From positions 1-37,565 of the forward strand of contig CAMNLM010000009.1 of NCBI GenBank assembly GCA_946543085.1: a stretch of DNA of 37,565 nt. The letters are read 5' to 3'. The stretch comes from an uncultured Clostridia bacterium (GTDB lineage Bacteria; Bacillota; Clostridia; Christensenellales; Aristaeellaceae). Of the stretch, positions 16,785-23,955 are shown one piece after another; position 1 is the stretch's first letter, and every line of letters starts with the position of its first letter. Made by a program: the position numbers and the translations under genes. The notes under the pieces were generated by a model. It did not search any database. It was not told the DNA's origin and worked only from the letters and a program-made list of their open reading frames with translations.

Positions 16785-18145
16785 CTGTCTTCCTCCAATC
16801 CGAATCTTCCCCGCGCGGGAGCCTGCGCGACGAGACGCGCCGCCTCCGGGGGAATGCGCTCGCCGGGCACAACCAGCGGAATGCCCGGCGGATACAGGCC
16901 CACGCTGACCGCTGAGACCCGTCCCGGGGCCTCAGTGATGGGTACGGCCTCGCAGGGCAGGGCGTCGGCCTCCCAGGGGTCGCAGACGCGCCCGGGCAGG
17001 GTGGCGAGCGGCACGGCGGGCGGCAGCGCTTCCCGGTGCGCGGGCACGCGCCTGAGCACCCCGGCGATGCGCGAGATATCTTCTTTTGTATTGGCCGCGG
17101 TGAGGATCAGCGTGACGCTGGTGCGGTCAGCCTTCTCCGCGTCGAGCCCCTGCCGGCGCAGCTCGCGCTCCAGCGCGAAGCCGCCCTGAGGGGCTTCGAT
17201 CACCAGGCGGGTGGGATCGAATGTATAGCCTTCCTCCGCCATGAGGCCTGTGCCGTCGGCATAGCCGAGAGCGGGCAGCCCGTCCCGCAGCGCGGCGACC
17301 GCTTCGCTCAGTGCGCGCAGGCGTTCCCTGCCGTGCAGCTGCATCCAGGCCCGCGCGTCGTCGATGGACTGCAGCAGGATGAAGCTGGGGGAGGACGACT
17401 GCGTCCGCCGCAGGAGATGCCTGGCGCGCGGCCCGTCCTCCGCGCTCCGCAGGTGGAGCACGGCGGAGCCTGTCAGCGCGGGCAGGGTCTTGTGCGCGGA
17501 CTGCACCCACGCGTCCGCTCCGAAGGTGCCGGCAGAACACGGCTGATCCATCCAGGGAAAATGCGCGCCATGCGCCTCGTCGATCACGAGGCGGGTGCCC
17601 TGGCGGCGCGCCTCGTCCGCGATGCGCCGCAGCGGGATGCAGACCCCGTCGTAGTCGGGGCGGGTGAGCAGGAGGGTCTTCGCCTCCGGGTGTTCGCGAA
17701 GCGCGGCGAGGACATCCTCCTCCGCGACAAAGATCTTGCCGTTTTCCCGCTGACGGACCGGGATCCAGACCGGGCGAAGGCCGAAGTTGATGCAGGCGTC
17801 CACGGCGCTGTGGTGGGCGTTGCGCGGGAGAAGCACGACGTCTCCGGGCCTGCCGGCGCAGCCGTGCCGCGCCCAGAGGAGCAGCATTACGGTGATGCCC
17901 GCGGAGGCCCCGCCGGTGAGGAACAGGGTTTTTCCGCTCCCCGCGGTTTCGGCGTAGAGGGCTTCGGCGCGGGCGATCGCGCCTTCGGGCGCATAGAGGT
18001 CGTCGGTCACGGGCAACTCGGTGGTGTCCAGGAGGTAGGGATCCTCCGCGCCGAAGGGAGCGCGGCCCTTGTGCCCGGGCATATGGCCGCTCAGACGGCC
18101 AGAGGCCTGGGTCAGCATCCCGTGGATCGGGCGCTCGGCGGGCAT
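16757..18145 (-). CDS. Orn/Lys/Arg decarboxylase-like PLP enzyme (YaaO-like)
   Basis: 462 residues of the fold-type I PLP family of basic amino-acid decarboxylases. It has the N-terminal SGHMPGHKG signature, LTGGASAG for the cofactor phosphate, VIDEAHGAH (Asp189, His192) and the Schiff-base lysine in SAHKTL (Lys219). It is shorter than the inducible enterobacterial enzymes and close to YaaO/SpeA-type proteins of Bacillus. The reaction would be decarboxylation of arginine, lysine or ornithine to a polyamine precursor; which one is unclear. AGGGAGGTGA stands before the ATG. The gene heads the tmk-polC cluster on the minus strand, matching the yaaO-tmk neighbourhood of other Firmicutes. Confidence 0.9.
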   Translation of the reverse strand: MPAERPIHGMLTQASGRLSGHMPGHKGRAPFGAEDPYLLDTTELPVTDDLYAPEGAIARAEALYAETAGSGKTLFLTGGASAGITVMLLLWARHGCAGRPGDVVLLPRNAHHSAVDACINFGLRPVWIPVRQRENGKIFVAEEDVLAALREHPEAKTLLLTRPDYDGVCIPLRRIADEARRQGTRLVIDEAHGAHFPWMDQPCSAGTFGADAWVQSAHKTLPALTGSAVLHLRSAEDGPRARHLLRRTQSSSPSFILLQSIDDARAWMQLHGRERLRALSEAVAALRDGLPALGYADGTGLMAEEGYTFDPTRLVIEAPQGGFALERELRRQGLDAEKADRTSVTLILTAANTKEDISRIAGVLRRVPAHREALPPAVPLATLPGRVCDPWEADALPCEAVPITEAPGRVSAVSVGLYPPGIPLVVPGERIPPEAARLVAQAPARGRFGLEEDRWLCVQTAP

Positions 18146-18174
18146 GGGGTCACCTCCCTGAAAGTGCTACCGCA

Positions 18175-18203
18175 AGTATAGCAGATGGCGCGGCTCGGCG
18201 CAA
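18175..18203 (-). promoter_or_regulatory. Promoter of the decarboxylase-tmk-polC cluster
   Basis: On the minus strand TTGCGC (18203-18198), a 17-bp spacer and TATACT (18180-18175) lie 30 bases before the decarboxylase start. The -35 box is moderate. Confidence 0.6.
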
Positions 18204-18260
18204 GGCGAACGGACGGGCAGGAGCCGCCGGAGGGGCGCTTGGCGCGGCCTTGTCTGCCCT

Positions 18261-18300
18261 GTGCTTTTGCGCCCTTTTGCTCTCTTTTGCGCTCTTTTGC
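18261..18300 (+). repeat. Four helically phased CTTTTGC repeats upstream of a promoter
   Basis: Four consecutive 10-bp units each end in CTTTTGC (18261, 18271, 18281 and 18291). The array ends 28 bp before the -35 box of the next gene. A 10-bp period places every copy on the same face of the helix. Confidence 0.75.
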
Positions 18301-18328
18301 GCCCGCCGCGCGAAAAACGCGCCAAACC

Positions 18329-18357
18329 TTGACGCTCCGGATAACTTGCGGTAAGAT
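18329..18357 (+). promoter_or_regulatory. Promoter of the NusG-domain-II gene
   Basis: TTGACG (18329-18334), a 17-bp spacer and TAAGAT (18352-18357) precede the start at 18396. Confidence 0.75.
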
Positions 18358-18395
18358 GGAAAGGATTCCTCAAGCAACCCACGAGGAGGCTTCTT

Positions 18396-18944
18396 ATGCG
18401 CAAATGGATCTCCCTGCTCCTGCTCCTGTGCCTGCTGCCGGCCACGCTGGCCGGGCAGGCTGCGGGGAAAACCGCGGAGGCGGAAGCGGAAACGGAGAAT
18501 ACCGCGGCTGCCGCAGGCGGGACGCAGGCGGCGGACGCCGGACTGAACACGGAGGAGCTTGCGCCGGGCTATGTCTTTGTGCAGACGGCGACCGTTCAGG
18601 GCTGGCTGCCCCTGCCGGCGGAGGGGGAGATCAGCTTCCCGCTCGCGCAGACGCTCCCGGACGGCACCGAGGCGCTGAACGTGATTCACCTCCTGCCCAA
18701 TGGCGTCTACATGGAGTCCTCCACGTGCGAAGGGCATGACTGTGTGGAGCAGGGCACGGTGACCTTCGACAACATCCAGGAGCGAATTCTCAGCCGCTAT
18801 ATCCTCTGCCTGCCGAACCAGGTGTCCCTCGAGCTCTACAGCACGGAGGAGCTGCTGGCGCTGATGGGCCAGCAGGAGCCGGCCGGGGCCGGAGCCAAAA
18901 CGGAGACGGATGCGGAAACGGGAGCGGAGCAGACGACGCCCTGA
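18396..18944 (+). CDS. Secreted NusG domain II-like protein
   Basis: 182 residues: a signal peptide (1 to about 20, WISLLLLLCLLPATLAG), an Ala/Glu/Thr-rich linker, and a domain (about 50-150) like the NusG-II (DUF1312) family, with NGVYMESSTCEGHDCVEQG and RYILCLPNQVSLEL. The paired cysteines and the ICLP-type turn are hallmarks. GAGGAGG lies ahead of the ATG. Such proteins often sit directly before a Gx-transporter gene in Firmicutes, as here, but their role is unknown. The tail is acidic and Thr-rich and low in complexity. Confidence 0.82.
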   Translation: MRKWISLLLLLCLLPATLAGQAAGKTAEAEAETENTAAAAGGTQAADAGLNTEELAPGYVFVQTATVQGWLPLPAEGEISFPLAQTLPDGTEALNVIHLLPNGVYMESSTCEGHDCVEQGTVTFDNIQERILSRYILCLPNQVSLELYSTEELLALMGQQEPAGAGAKTETDAETGAEQTTP

Positions 18945-18975
18945 CCGTCCCATCCACGGAAGGAATTTCAAGCTT

Positions 18976-19653
18976 ATGAAGCGCAAGACCCTGCAACTGA
19001 CTGTGTCCGCCCTGCTGCTGGCCATGATGCTGGTGCTGGGCTATGTGGAGAGCCTGCTGCCCGCCTTCACCGCGATTCCGGGCATCAAGCTCGGCCTGAG
19101 CAACAGCGTGCTGATCTTCGCGGTGTACATGCTGGATATCCCCACGGCCTATATCCTCATGGCCCTCAAGGTCACGCTCTCCGGCTTTCTGTTCGGCAAT
19201 CCCGCCGCGATGCTCTACGCCTTTGCGGGCGGCCTGCTGAGCCTCACGGCGATGGCCCTCGTCAGCCGGATCAAATCCGTGCCGCCGGTCGCGGTGTCGA
19301 TGCTGGGCGGCGTGATGCACAACGTGGGCCAGGTGATCATGGCGATGATCGTCCTGCATACGCCGCGGCAGATGCTCTACTATCTGGGCATCCTGATCCT
19401 GGTCGGCCTGGCGTGCGGCCTGCTGACAGGCGTGGCGGCGCAGGCCGTGATGGCGCACCTGAAGCACATGCACTGGAAGAGCGCCCGCACGAGGGACGGA
19501 CAGATGTCCTTCGCCCTGATTGCGCTGTCCGCGGCGGCCGTGCTGGCGGCGGCGTGGCTGGCCTTCCGCCAGCTGAACACGCCCGTGGCCGTGAAGGTTA
19601 CGACGGCGACGGACATGCTCCTGCAGGAGCTGCCCTTCCGGGTTCAACCCTGA
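18976..19653 (+). CDS. Gx transporter family membrane protein (Hpre_diP_synt_I type)
   Basis: 225 residues with five to six hydrophobic helices. The family core is visible as LGYVESLLPAFTAIPGIKLG, LSNSVLIFAVYMLD and LSGFLFGNPAAMLYAFAGG. The family was first named for a heptaprenyl diphosphate synthase component, but it looks like an ECF-type S component, so the substrate is uncertain. I chose the ATG at 18976 because GGAAGG precedes it. A start at 18910 would overlap the previous gene by 35 bases and add charged residues only. A C-terminal extra helix (about 178-198) goes beyond the core domain. It lies 31 bases after the NusG-II gene and 21 before the nucleotidase, so one transcript is likely. 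Confidence 0.85.
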   Translation: MKRKTLQLTVSALLLAMMLVLGYVESLLPAFTAIPGIKLGLSNSVLIFAVYMLDIPTAYILMALKVTLSGFLFGNPAAMLYAFAGGLLSLTAMALVSRIKSVPPVAVSMLGGVMHNVGQVIMAMIVLHTPRQMLYYLGILILVGLACGLLTGVAAQAVMAHLKHMHWKSARTRDGQMSFALIALSAAAVLAAAWLAFRQLNTPVAVKVTTATDMLLQELPFRVQP

Positions 19654-19674
19654 ATCTACTCATAAGGAGCCTGC

Positions 19675-20262
19675 ATGAACGAGTTTTTTGCCTACATGGC
19701 GCGGCTGAAGCTGATTCGCCGCTGGAGCCTGATGCGGAATACCCAGCCGGAGAACGACGCTGAGCATTCCCTGCAGGTGGCGATGATCGCCCACGCGATC
19801 GCCGTCACCGCCCGCGACCGCTACCACCGGGACGTCAACCCGGAGCACGTGGCGACCCTCGCGATCTACCACGACGCGACCGAGGTGCTGACCGGCGATC
19901 TGCCGACCCCGGTCAAATACCACTCAGCGGAGCTGCGCGGGGCGTACCGCTCCCTGGAGGACAAGGCCGCCGACAAGCTGGTGCGGATGCTGCCGGAGGC
20001 GCTGCGGCCCAGCTTTGCGCCGCTGTTTGCGGAGACGGACACGCTGGCCCGGCGCATCGTGAAGGCGGCTGACCGCATCAGCGCCTACGTGAAGTGCCTG
20101 GAGGAGGAGCGCGCGGGCAACCATGAGTTCGACGCGGCGGCGGAGAGTGTGCTGGCCTCCATCCGCGAAATCGATCTGCCGGAGGTGCAGGACTTTATGG
20201 AGACCTGCGTCCCGGCCTTCACCCTCACGCTGGACGAGCTGAACAAGCCACTGGAGGACTGA
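19675..20262 (+). CDS. HD-domain 5'-deoxynucleotidase, YfbR-like
   Basis: A 195-residue metal-dependent HD-domain phosphohydrolase, the length of E. coli YfbR (about 199). Motifs: RWSLMRNTQPENDAEHS (metal ligand His), then HDATEVLTGDLPTPVKY (HD pair and substrate-binding loop), and KAADRISAY for the last Asp. YfbR removes the 5'-phosphate from deoxynucleoside monophosphates. AAGGAG precedes the ATG. It is last in the NusG-II/Gx transporter unit. Its presence in the same window as the HAD-Tmk fusion is probably coincidental. Confidence 0.93.
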   Translation: MNEFFAYMARLKLIRRWSLMRNTQPENDAEHSLQVAMIAHAIAVTARDRYHRDVNPEHVATLAIYHDATEVLTGDLPTPVKYHSAELRGAYRSLEDKAADKLVRMLPEALRPSFAPLFAETDTLARRIVKAADRISAYVKCLEEERAGNHEFDAAAESVLASIREIDLPEVQDFMETCVPAFTLTLDELNKPLED

Positions 20263-20371
20263 TCCGGGCCGCCGTCTGCGGAAGTCTTTCAGAAAAGGAT
20301 GGGAAGAAATACCCGCGGCCGTCCGTTAAGAATGATGCGGAAAAGACACGATAAACAGGAGGAATGACGTG

Positions 20372-21565
20372 ATGCGATTTGGAAAGCGCCTGCTGTCCCT
20401 GGCGATGATCCTCTGCCTGCTGGCGGGCTGCCTGGTTCCCGCGGCCCTGGCCGAAGAGGAAGAGGACTGGTCCATCGGAGAGCTGACGGAGGAAGCCGCT
20501 GAGGCGGAAGAAGCCGGGGAAACAGCGCAGGAGAATCTGCCGGACTTTGACGCGGACGACTTCGACTGGGACGCCTGGCTGGACTCCGTGGAAACGGAGG
20601 AGGCCGTGACGGACGCCCTGGGCGAAGCGGAGGTGGATACCAGCGTCAGCGCGGGCGACCTGGAGCTGAACAAGAACCTCCCGGACAATGTGCTGAATAT
20701 CATGCTGATCGGCATTGACTCGCACGACAAGGACGTCCGCGAGGAAAAGGCCTCCCACCTGAACGACTCCAACATGATCCTCTCGATCAACCTGGACGAC
20801 GGCACGGTGAAGCTGACCTCCATCCTGCGCGACCTCTACGTCACCATCCCCGGCTATAAGAACAAGGCGAAGCTGAACAACGCCTACTACCGGGGCGAGG
20901 GCGAGCTGGTCATGCGCACGATCAACCATCTCTTCGAGATGAACATCCAGCACTATGTGGTCATCAACTTCTACGGGGTGGCCTCGATCATCGACGCGCT
21001 GGGCGGCATCGACATCGACATGACCAAGACCGAGGCCAGCGCGATCAACGCCTACCTCAACCAGGCCTACAAGAAGACGAGCAAATACACCTACGACACC
21101 AAGGACCGCTCCGAGCGCGTGCCGCTGGAGAGAAAGAGCGGCGTGCAGCACTGCGACGGCATCCAGGCCCTGATGTACGCCCGCCTGCGCAAGATCGACG
21201 GCGACTTCGCCCGCACCGCGCGCCAGCGCCACCTGCTCGAGCTGCTGCTCAACAAGGTGCTGCAGGACATGGACACGGGCAAGCTGCTCAATCTGATCTC
21301 CACCTGCCTGCCCTACATGATCACGAACATGAACGCGCAGACGATCATGACCGTGGCGACCTCCGTGCTCAAGACCGACATCATCAGCCGGGCGCAGAGC
21401 GGCGGCGAGCTGCTGCAGCAGCACCGCATCCCGATGGACAAGACCTACTCCTACGGCACGACCGACAAGGGCGCGAGCGTGATCGAGCTGAGCAGCAAGC
21501 AGTGGGACAACAACATCCAGTCCCTGCACTATTTCATCTACGGAAACTATTACCCGGCCAACTAA
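20372..21565 (+). CDS. LytR-CpsA-Psr (LCP) family cell-wall glycopolymer ligase
   Basis: 397 residues. The LCP domain spans about 105-300: NIMLIGIDSHD, NDSNMILSINLDDGTVKLTS, LRDLYVTIPGY with the phosphate-binding Arg, INHLFEMNIQHYVVINFYG, and ARLRKIDGDFARTARQRH with the second Arg pair. LCP enzymes transfer lipid-linked wall polymers to peptidoglycan outside the cell. Unusually, the N-terminus carries LLAGC (Cys20), a good lipobox, and also ALA before EEEE at about 27, instead of a plain membrane anchor. An acidic linker (about 28-90) follows. AGGAGG precedes the ATG at 20372; a GTG three bases earlier is possible. Single-gene unit with its own terminator; no clear promoter seen. Confidence 0.93.
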   Translation: MRFGKRLLSLAMILCLLAGCLVPAALAEEEEDWSIGELTEEAAEAEEAGETAQENLPDFDADDFDWDAWLDSVETEEAVTDALGEAEVDTSVSAGDLELNKNLPDNVLNIMLIGIDSHDKDVREEKASHLNDSNMILSINLDDGTVKLTSILRDLYVTIPGYKNKAKLNNAYYRGEGELVMRTINHLFEMNIQHYVVINFYGVASIIDALGGIDIDMTKTEASAINAYLNQAYKKTSKYTYDTKDRSERVPLERKSGVQHCDGIQALMYARLRKIDGDFARTARQRHLLELLLNKVLQDMDTGKLLNLISTCLPYMITNMNAQTIMTVATSVLKTDIISRAQSGGELLQQHRIPMDKTYSYGTTDKGASVIELSSKQWDNNIQSLHYFIYGNYYPAN

Positions 21566-21585
21566 GCCGATACAGACTGGTGACG

Positions 21586-21622
21586 AAGCCCCGGCGGACG
21601 ATGACAGATCCGCCGGGGCTTT
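21586..21622 (+). terminator. Terminator after the LCP gene
   Basis: AAGCCCCGGCGGA and TCCGCCGGGGCTT form a perfect 13-bp stem around a 10-base loop, followed by T residues. Confidence 0.88.
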
Positions 21623-21819
21623 GTCATACGCCTGCGCGGAACCGCATGCAATGCCGCGGCATCGCCGACCGCAGGCGGGGCGGCAGGAAGGGAAACGCTG
21701 GCCGGGACTCCTGCTGGCGGCTCCTGCCGCGGGAGAGCGGCACGCCTGTCTCCCCGCCGGGGCGCGCTTCCGGGAATGCGGCATGCCTTCCGGGGAAAGC
21801 GCTCTCCGTTCTGTACATG

Positions 21820-21852
21820 AAAAAGCCCCTCCCTGCTGTTGCGGGGAGAGGC
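21820..21852 (-). terminator. Terminator for the minus-strand secreted-protein gene
   Basis: On the minus strand GCCTCTCCCCGC, a short loop and GCAGGGAGGGGC are followed by TTTTTC. Confidence 0.85.
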
Positions 21853-21902
21853 ATGAGGGCGTATCGGAGCACTGAACGAACGGCGCAGGGCGGCCGGACG
21901 AT

Positions 21903-22580
21903 TCAGCCCACGGAATTGGAGCCGAGGGTCAGCGTCTTGATGATGGCGGCGAACTCTTCGGGGTCCAGGTGCTGGGAGGCGAAGTACAGCAGGTCTTCGC
22001 CGGTGGCGACCACGATCGCGTTATACTGGAAGCCCTGCAGCTGGATGGCGTGCCAGTTGCCGATCTTCAGGGAGTGGGTCGTGTAATCGTCGTACTCCTT
22101 GTAGTCGTAGACCTGAACCTTCTTCTTGACCCGGTCGCCGTTGGCGTCCAGCACGTAGGAGCCGTCGGGGCGGATCTGGTCGACCTCGACCGTCTTCTTC
22201 ACGGCGTACTGCACGGGGCGCAGATGTCCGTAGAGACGGGCGAATTCCTTCATCAGGAGCTCATTGCTGGCCTCGTTCTTGTAGGTGAAGGGGTAGCGCT
22301 CCTTGAAGAAACGGATGACCTTCAGGTTGTGGTTGTCCTTAATGCACCACTGCTTCCACGTCCAGAATTTGTCGTGGGGGCCGTGCTTCTGAGGAATCTC
22401 GTTGTCCTGCTCCAGATACCAGCGCTTGTCCACGGTCAGGCTGTACGCGCCGTCCCAAAGCTCCATGGTCTGTTCGCCGAAGTAATACTCCTCCGCCAGG
22501 GCGGTGAGGCCGGCGGACGGGAGCAGGCACGCGAGGAGCAGCGCGGCGAGAATTCTCTGCAAAGTGCGGTATTTCAGCAT
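21903..22580 (-). CDS. Secreted protein of unknown function
   Basis: A 225-residue protein I cannot assign. Residues 1 to about 29 form a signal peptide (RILAALLLACLLPSAGLTALA), with cleavage before EEYYFG. The mature part begins with a beta-rich stretch (TMELWDGAYSLTVDKRWYLE), has a charged middle (YDYKEYDDYTTHSLKIGNW), and ends in a helix (HLDPEEFAAIIKTLTLG). The layout recalls PsbP/Mog1-like secreted domains, but that is weak. I chose the ATG at 22580, with AGGAGA upstream; the frame runs open to 22655 but lacks a ribosome-binding site there. It has its own consensus promoter and terminator. Confidence 0.8.
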   Translation of the reverse strand: MLKYRTLQRILAALLLACLLPSAGLTALAEEYYFGEQTMELWDGAYSLTVDKRWYLEQDNEIPQKHGPHDKFWTWKQWCIKDNHNLKVIRFFKERYPFTYKNEASNELLMKEFARLYGHLRPVQYAVKKTVEVDQIRPDGSYVLDANGDRVKKKVQVYDYKEYDDYTTHSLKIGNWHAIQLQGFQYNAIVVATGEDLLYFASQHLDPEEFAAIIKTLTLGSNSVG

Positions 22581-22643
22581 GTGATCGTCTCCTGTCTGAG
22601 GTGCGCCGGAGGATCGGGGGACACGGCGCGGCTGTCGCATACT

Positions 22644-22671
22644 ATTATAAACCATTGAGCCGGAATGTCAA
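22644..22671 (-). promoter_or_regulatory. Consensus promoter of the minus-strand secreted-protein gene
   Basis: On the minus strand TTGACA (22671-22666) and TATAAT (22649-22644) are separated by 16 bp. Confidence 0.85.
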
Positions 22672-22754
22672 TTGCGCAGCGGCGGTGAAGAGGCGCTGAG
22701 GGGAGGTTTTTACATGAGTTTTTTCATGCCGGCTCTTTTGCGCCCACTTTTTCA

Positions 22755-22782
22755 TTGACAATTTCTGGAATTTTGTTATATT
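22755..22782 (+). promoter_or_regulatory. Strong promoter ahead of the leucine-rich-repeat remnant
   Basis: TTGACA (22755-22760), a 16-bp spacer and TATATT (22777-22782). CTCTTTTGCGCCC (22733-22745), also found upstream of the promoter at 18329, lies just before it. No intact gene follows for 500 bases. Confidence 0.7.
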
Positions 22783-22850
22783 GGATGTATGGCAATACGC
22801 TTCCGGGCAGCGTTCTTATCCGGAACTTTTGGATCGGGCTGAAAACTTAA

Positions 22851-23093
22851 AAAGCCGGTGCATTTGCCGCGGAAAACCTGCGCTGGGCGGTGGTCAGCCG
22901 CGGCGGGATCGGCCCCAGGGCGTTTGGCGGCTGCCCCAACCTCTCCTTTGTGGAGGTCACCTCCGACGTCACCTGGATCGCGGAGAGCGCCTTTGATGGC
23001 TGCGGCCCGTGGGTCACGCTCATCGCGCCGCGCGGCTCCTACGCTGCCGAATGGGCGGCGGAAAACGGCTTCGGTGTGCGCTTCAGTGACTGA
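22851..23093 (+). pseudogene. Remnant of a BspA-like leucine-rich-repeat surface protein
   Basis: About 80 codons remain, with the pattern of LRR_5 (BspA/TpLRR) repeats: IGPRAFGGCPNLSFVEV then VTWIAESAFDGC, and a C-terminal cap APRGSYAAEWAAENGFGV typical of the end of such secreted proteins. The frame opens after a TAA at 22848 and ends at TGA 23091. No ATG, ribosome-binding site or signal peptide is present; the first usable start would be GTG at 22890. Full-length family members have a signal peptide and many repeats, so the front has been lost. A strong promoter just upstream may be left over from the intact gene or belong to the transcript of rpsO. Confidence 0.65.
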
Positions 23094-23111
23094 TTTTTTC
23101 CTAAAAACCCA

Positions 23112-23140
23112 TTTACAAAACCGCGCCTTTCTGATAAGAT
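23112..23140 (+). promoter_or_regulatory. Promoter of rpsO
   Basis: TTTACA (23112-23117), a 17-bp spacer and TAAGAT (23135-23140). It gives a leader of about 140 bases before rpsO. Confidence 0.75.
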
Positions 23141-23146
23141 AGACAA

Positions 23147-23290
23147 CGGGTTTTGCTGAACCGCGCGCGCGGGCTGCCGGATACTCCTTCGGCGCGCTGG
23201 GCGGGCGGCGATTGCGCCTGCCGGATGCCATGCGGTGTCCGAGCAAGATAGGCCCCCTCAGAGGGGCAGAAGAAAATGGAGGAAACCATC
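23147..23290 (+). other. GC-rich rpsO leader, possible S15 autoregulatory site
   Basis: The leader contains GCCCC...GGGGC (about 23252-23266) immediately before the start region, and several other GC-rich inverted segments. S15 represses its own mRNA by binding a leader structure in several bacteria. Whether this leader works that way cannot be told from the sequence. Confidence 0.3.
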
Positions 23291-23545
23291 ATGACCAAGT
23301 CCGAGATCATCGCCGCCTATGCGCTGCATGAGGGCGACACGGGTTCCCCTGAGGTGCAGATCGCGCTTCTGACCGAACGCATCAATCACCTCAACGAGCA
23401 CCTGAAGAAGAACAAGAACGACCATCACTCCAACCGTGGTCTGCTGCTGATGGTGGGTCGCCGCCGCGGCATGCTGGAGTACCTGAAGAAGACCGACATC
23501 GAGCGCTACCGCACCCTGATTGCCCGCCTGAATCTGCGCAAGTAA
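23291..23545 (+). CDS. rpsO: Ribosomal protein S15
   Basis: Small-subunit protein S15, which binds 16S rRNA and starts assembly of the platform. Family motifs [36 protein letters not shown] and [14 protein letters not shown] are all present. The ATG at 23291 has GGAGG 8 bases upstream and gives 84 residues. An in-frame ATG at 23276 would give 89, the usual family length, with a weaker GAGGGG site. The true start is therefore uncertain by five codons. Followed by a terminator and then, after an inserted repeat element, pnp, the usual rpsO neighbour. Confidence 0.96.
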   Translation: MTKSEIIAAYALHEGDTGSPEVQIALLTERINHLNEHLKKNKNDHHSNRGLLLMVGRRRGMLEYLKKTDIERYRTLIARLNLRK

Positions 23546-23597
23546 TTCAAACGGGACACCCTGGAGCACGCGCTTGGTTGTCGCGGGCTGTCTGTAC

Positions 23598-23635
23598 CAG
23601 CCGCCGGGGAAGACGCTTCTCCGGCGGCTGTTTTC
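23598..23635 (+). terminator. Terminator between rpsO and pnp
   Basis: CAGCCGCCGG and CCGGCGGCTG form a stem followed by TTTTC. It suggests that rpsO is mostly transcribed separately from pnp. Confidence 0.82.
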
Positions 23636-23666
23636 AGGACAGCCCACTGACGGGACCCGCTTCGGA

Positions 23667-23867
23667 TGTTATGCACAGTTCATTTCATGCCGCCGCGTGG
23701 CTGGTGGCTGAGGCCAAACTTTCAAGCCGATTCTCAAAAGCTCGGTGAAAAAGACGCGGCCGAAGGTTTGCAAAGGGCGATCGGAAAGCCCTTTGCCCGC
23801 GCCCGCAGGCGCGGAACCCCTGAACAGGAGGGTGGAGCCATCCACCGGAAATGACTTGTGCATAGCA
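23667..23867. mobile_element. Candidate MITE-like element with terminal inverted repeats
   Basis: TGTTATGCACAGTTCATTTC at the left end (23667-23686) matches the reverse complement of the right end (23848-23867) at 17 of 20 positions. The 201-bp interior holds two perfect hairpins, CAAAGGGC/GCCCTTTG (23771-23795) and CCGCGCC/GGCGCGG (23797-23814), but no transposase. No target duplication was confirmed. It sits between the rpsO terminator and pnp. Confidence 0.5.
23785..23822 (+). repeat. 38-bp dispersed repeat, copy 1
   Basis: It runs from AAAGCCCTTTGCCCGCGCCC to GCGGAACCCCTG and matches 26468-26505 at 36 of 38 bases. It lies inside the MITE-like element and carries the GCGCC/GGCGC hairpin. 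Confidence 0.85.
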
Positions 23868-23955
23868 CCCGAGGGGTCAAAGGGTAGCGGCGACGGTTCG
23901 CCGCTGTCCTCAGAGAACGACGAGATGTGAAAAGGAAAAAGGAGAAAAAGGCAAC

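Larger units (their letters stand above)
21566..21902. other. Intergenic region with two converging terminators
   Basis: This 337-base gap between converging genes holds the LCP terminator (21586-21622) and the terminator of the minus-strand gene (21820-21852). The GC-rich stretch between them has no convincing gene. Confidence 0.7.

Noticed and set aside
3546..18357. Shared TGCGGTAAG around the -10 boxes at 3546 and 18346, and TTGCGGTAG on the minus strand near 18170
   Set aside because: The match is short and overlaps promoter elements; three copies are not enough to claim an operator.
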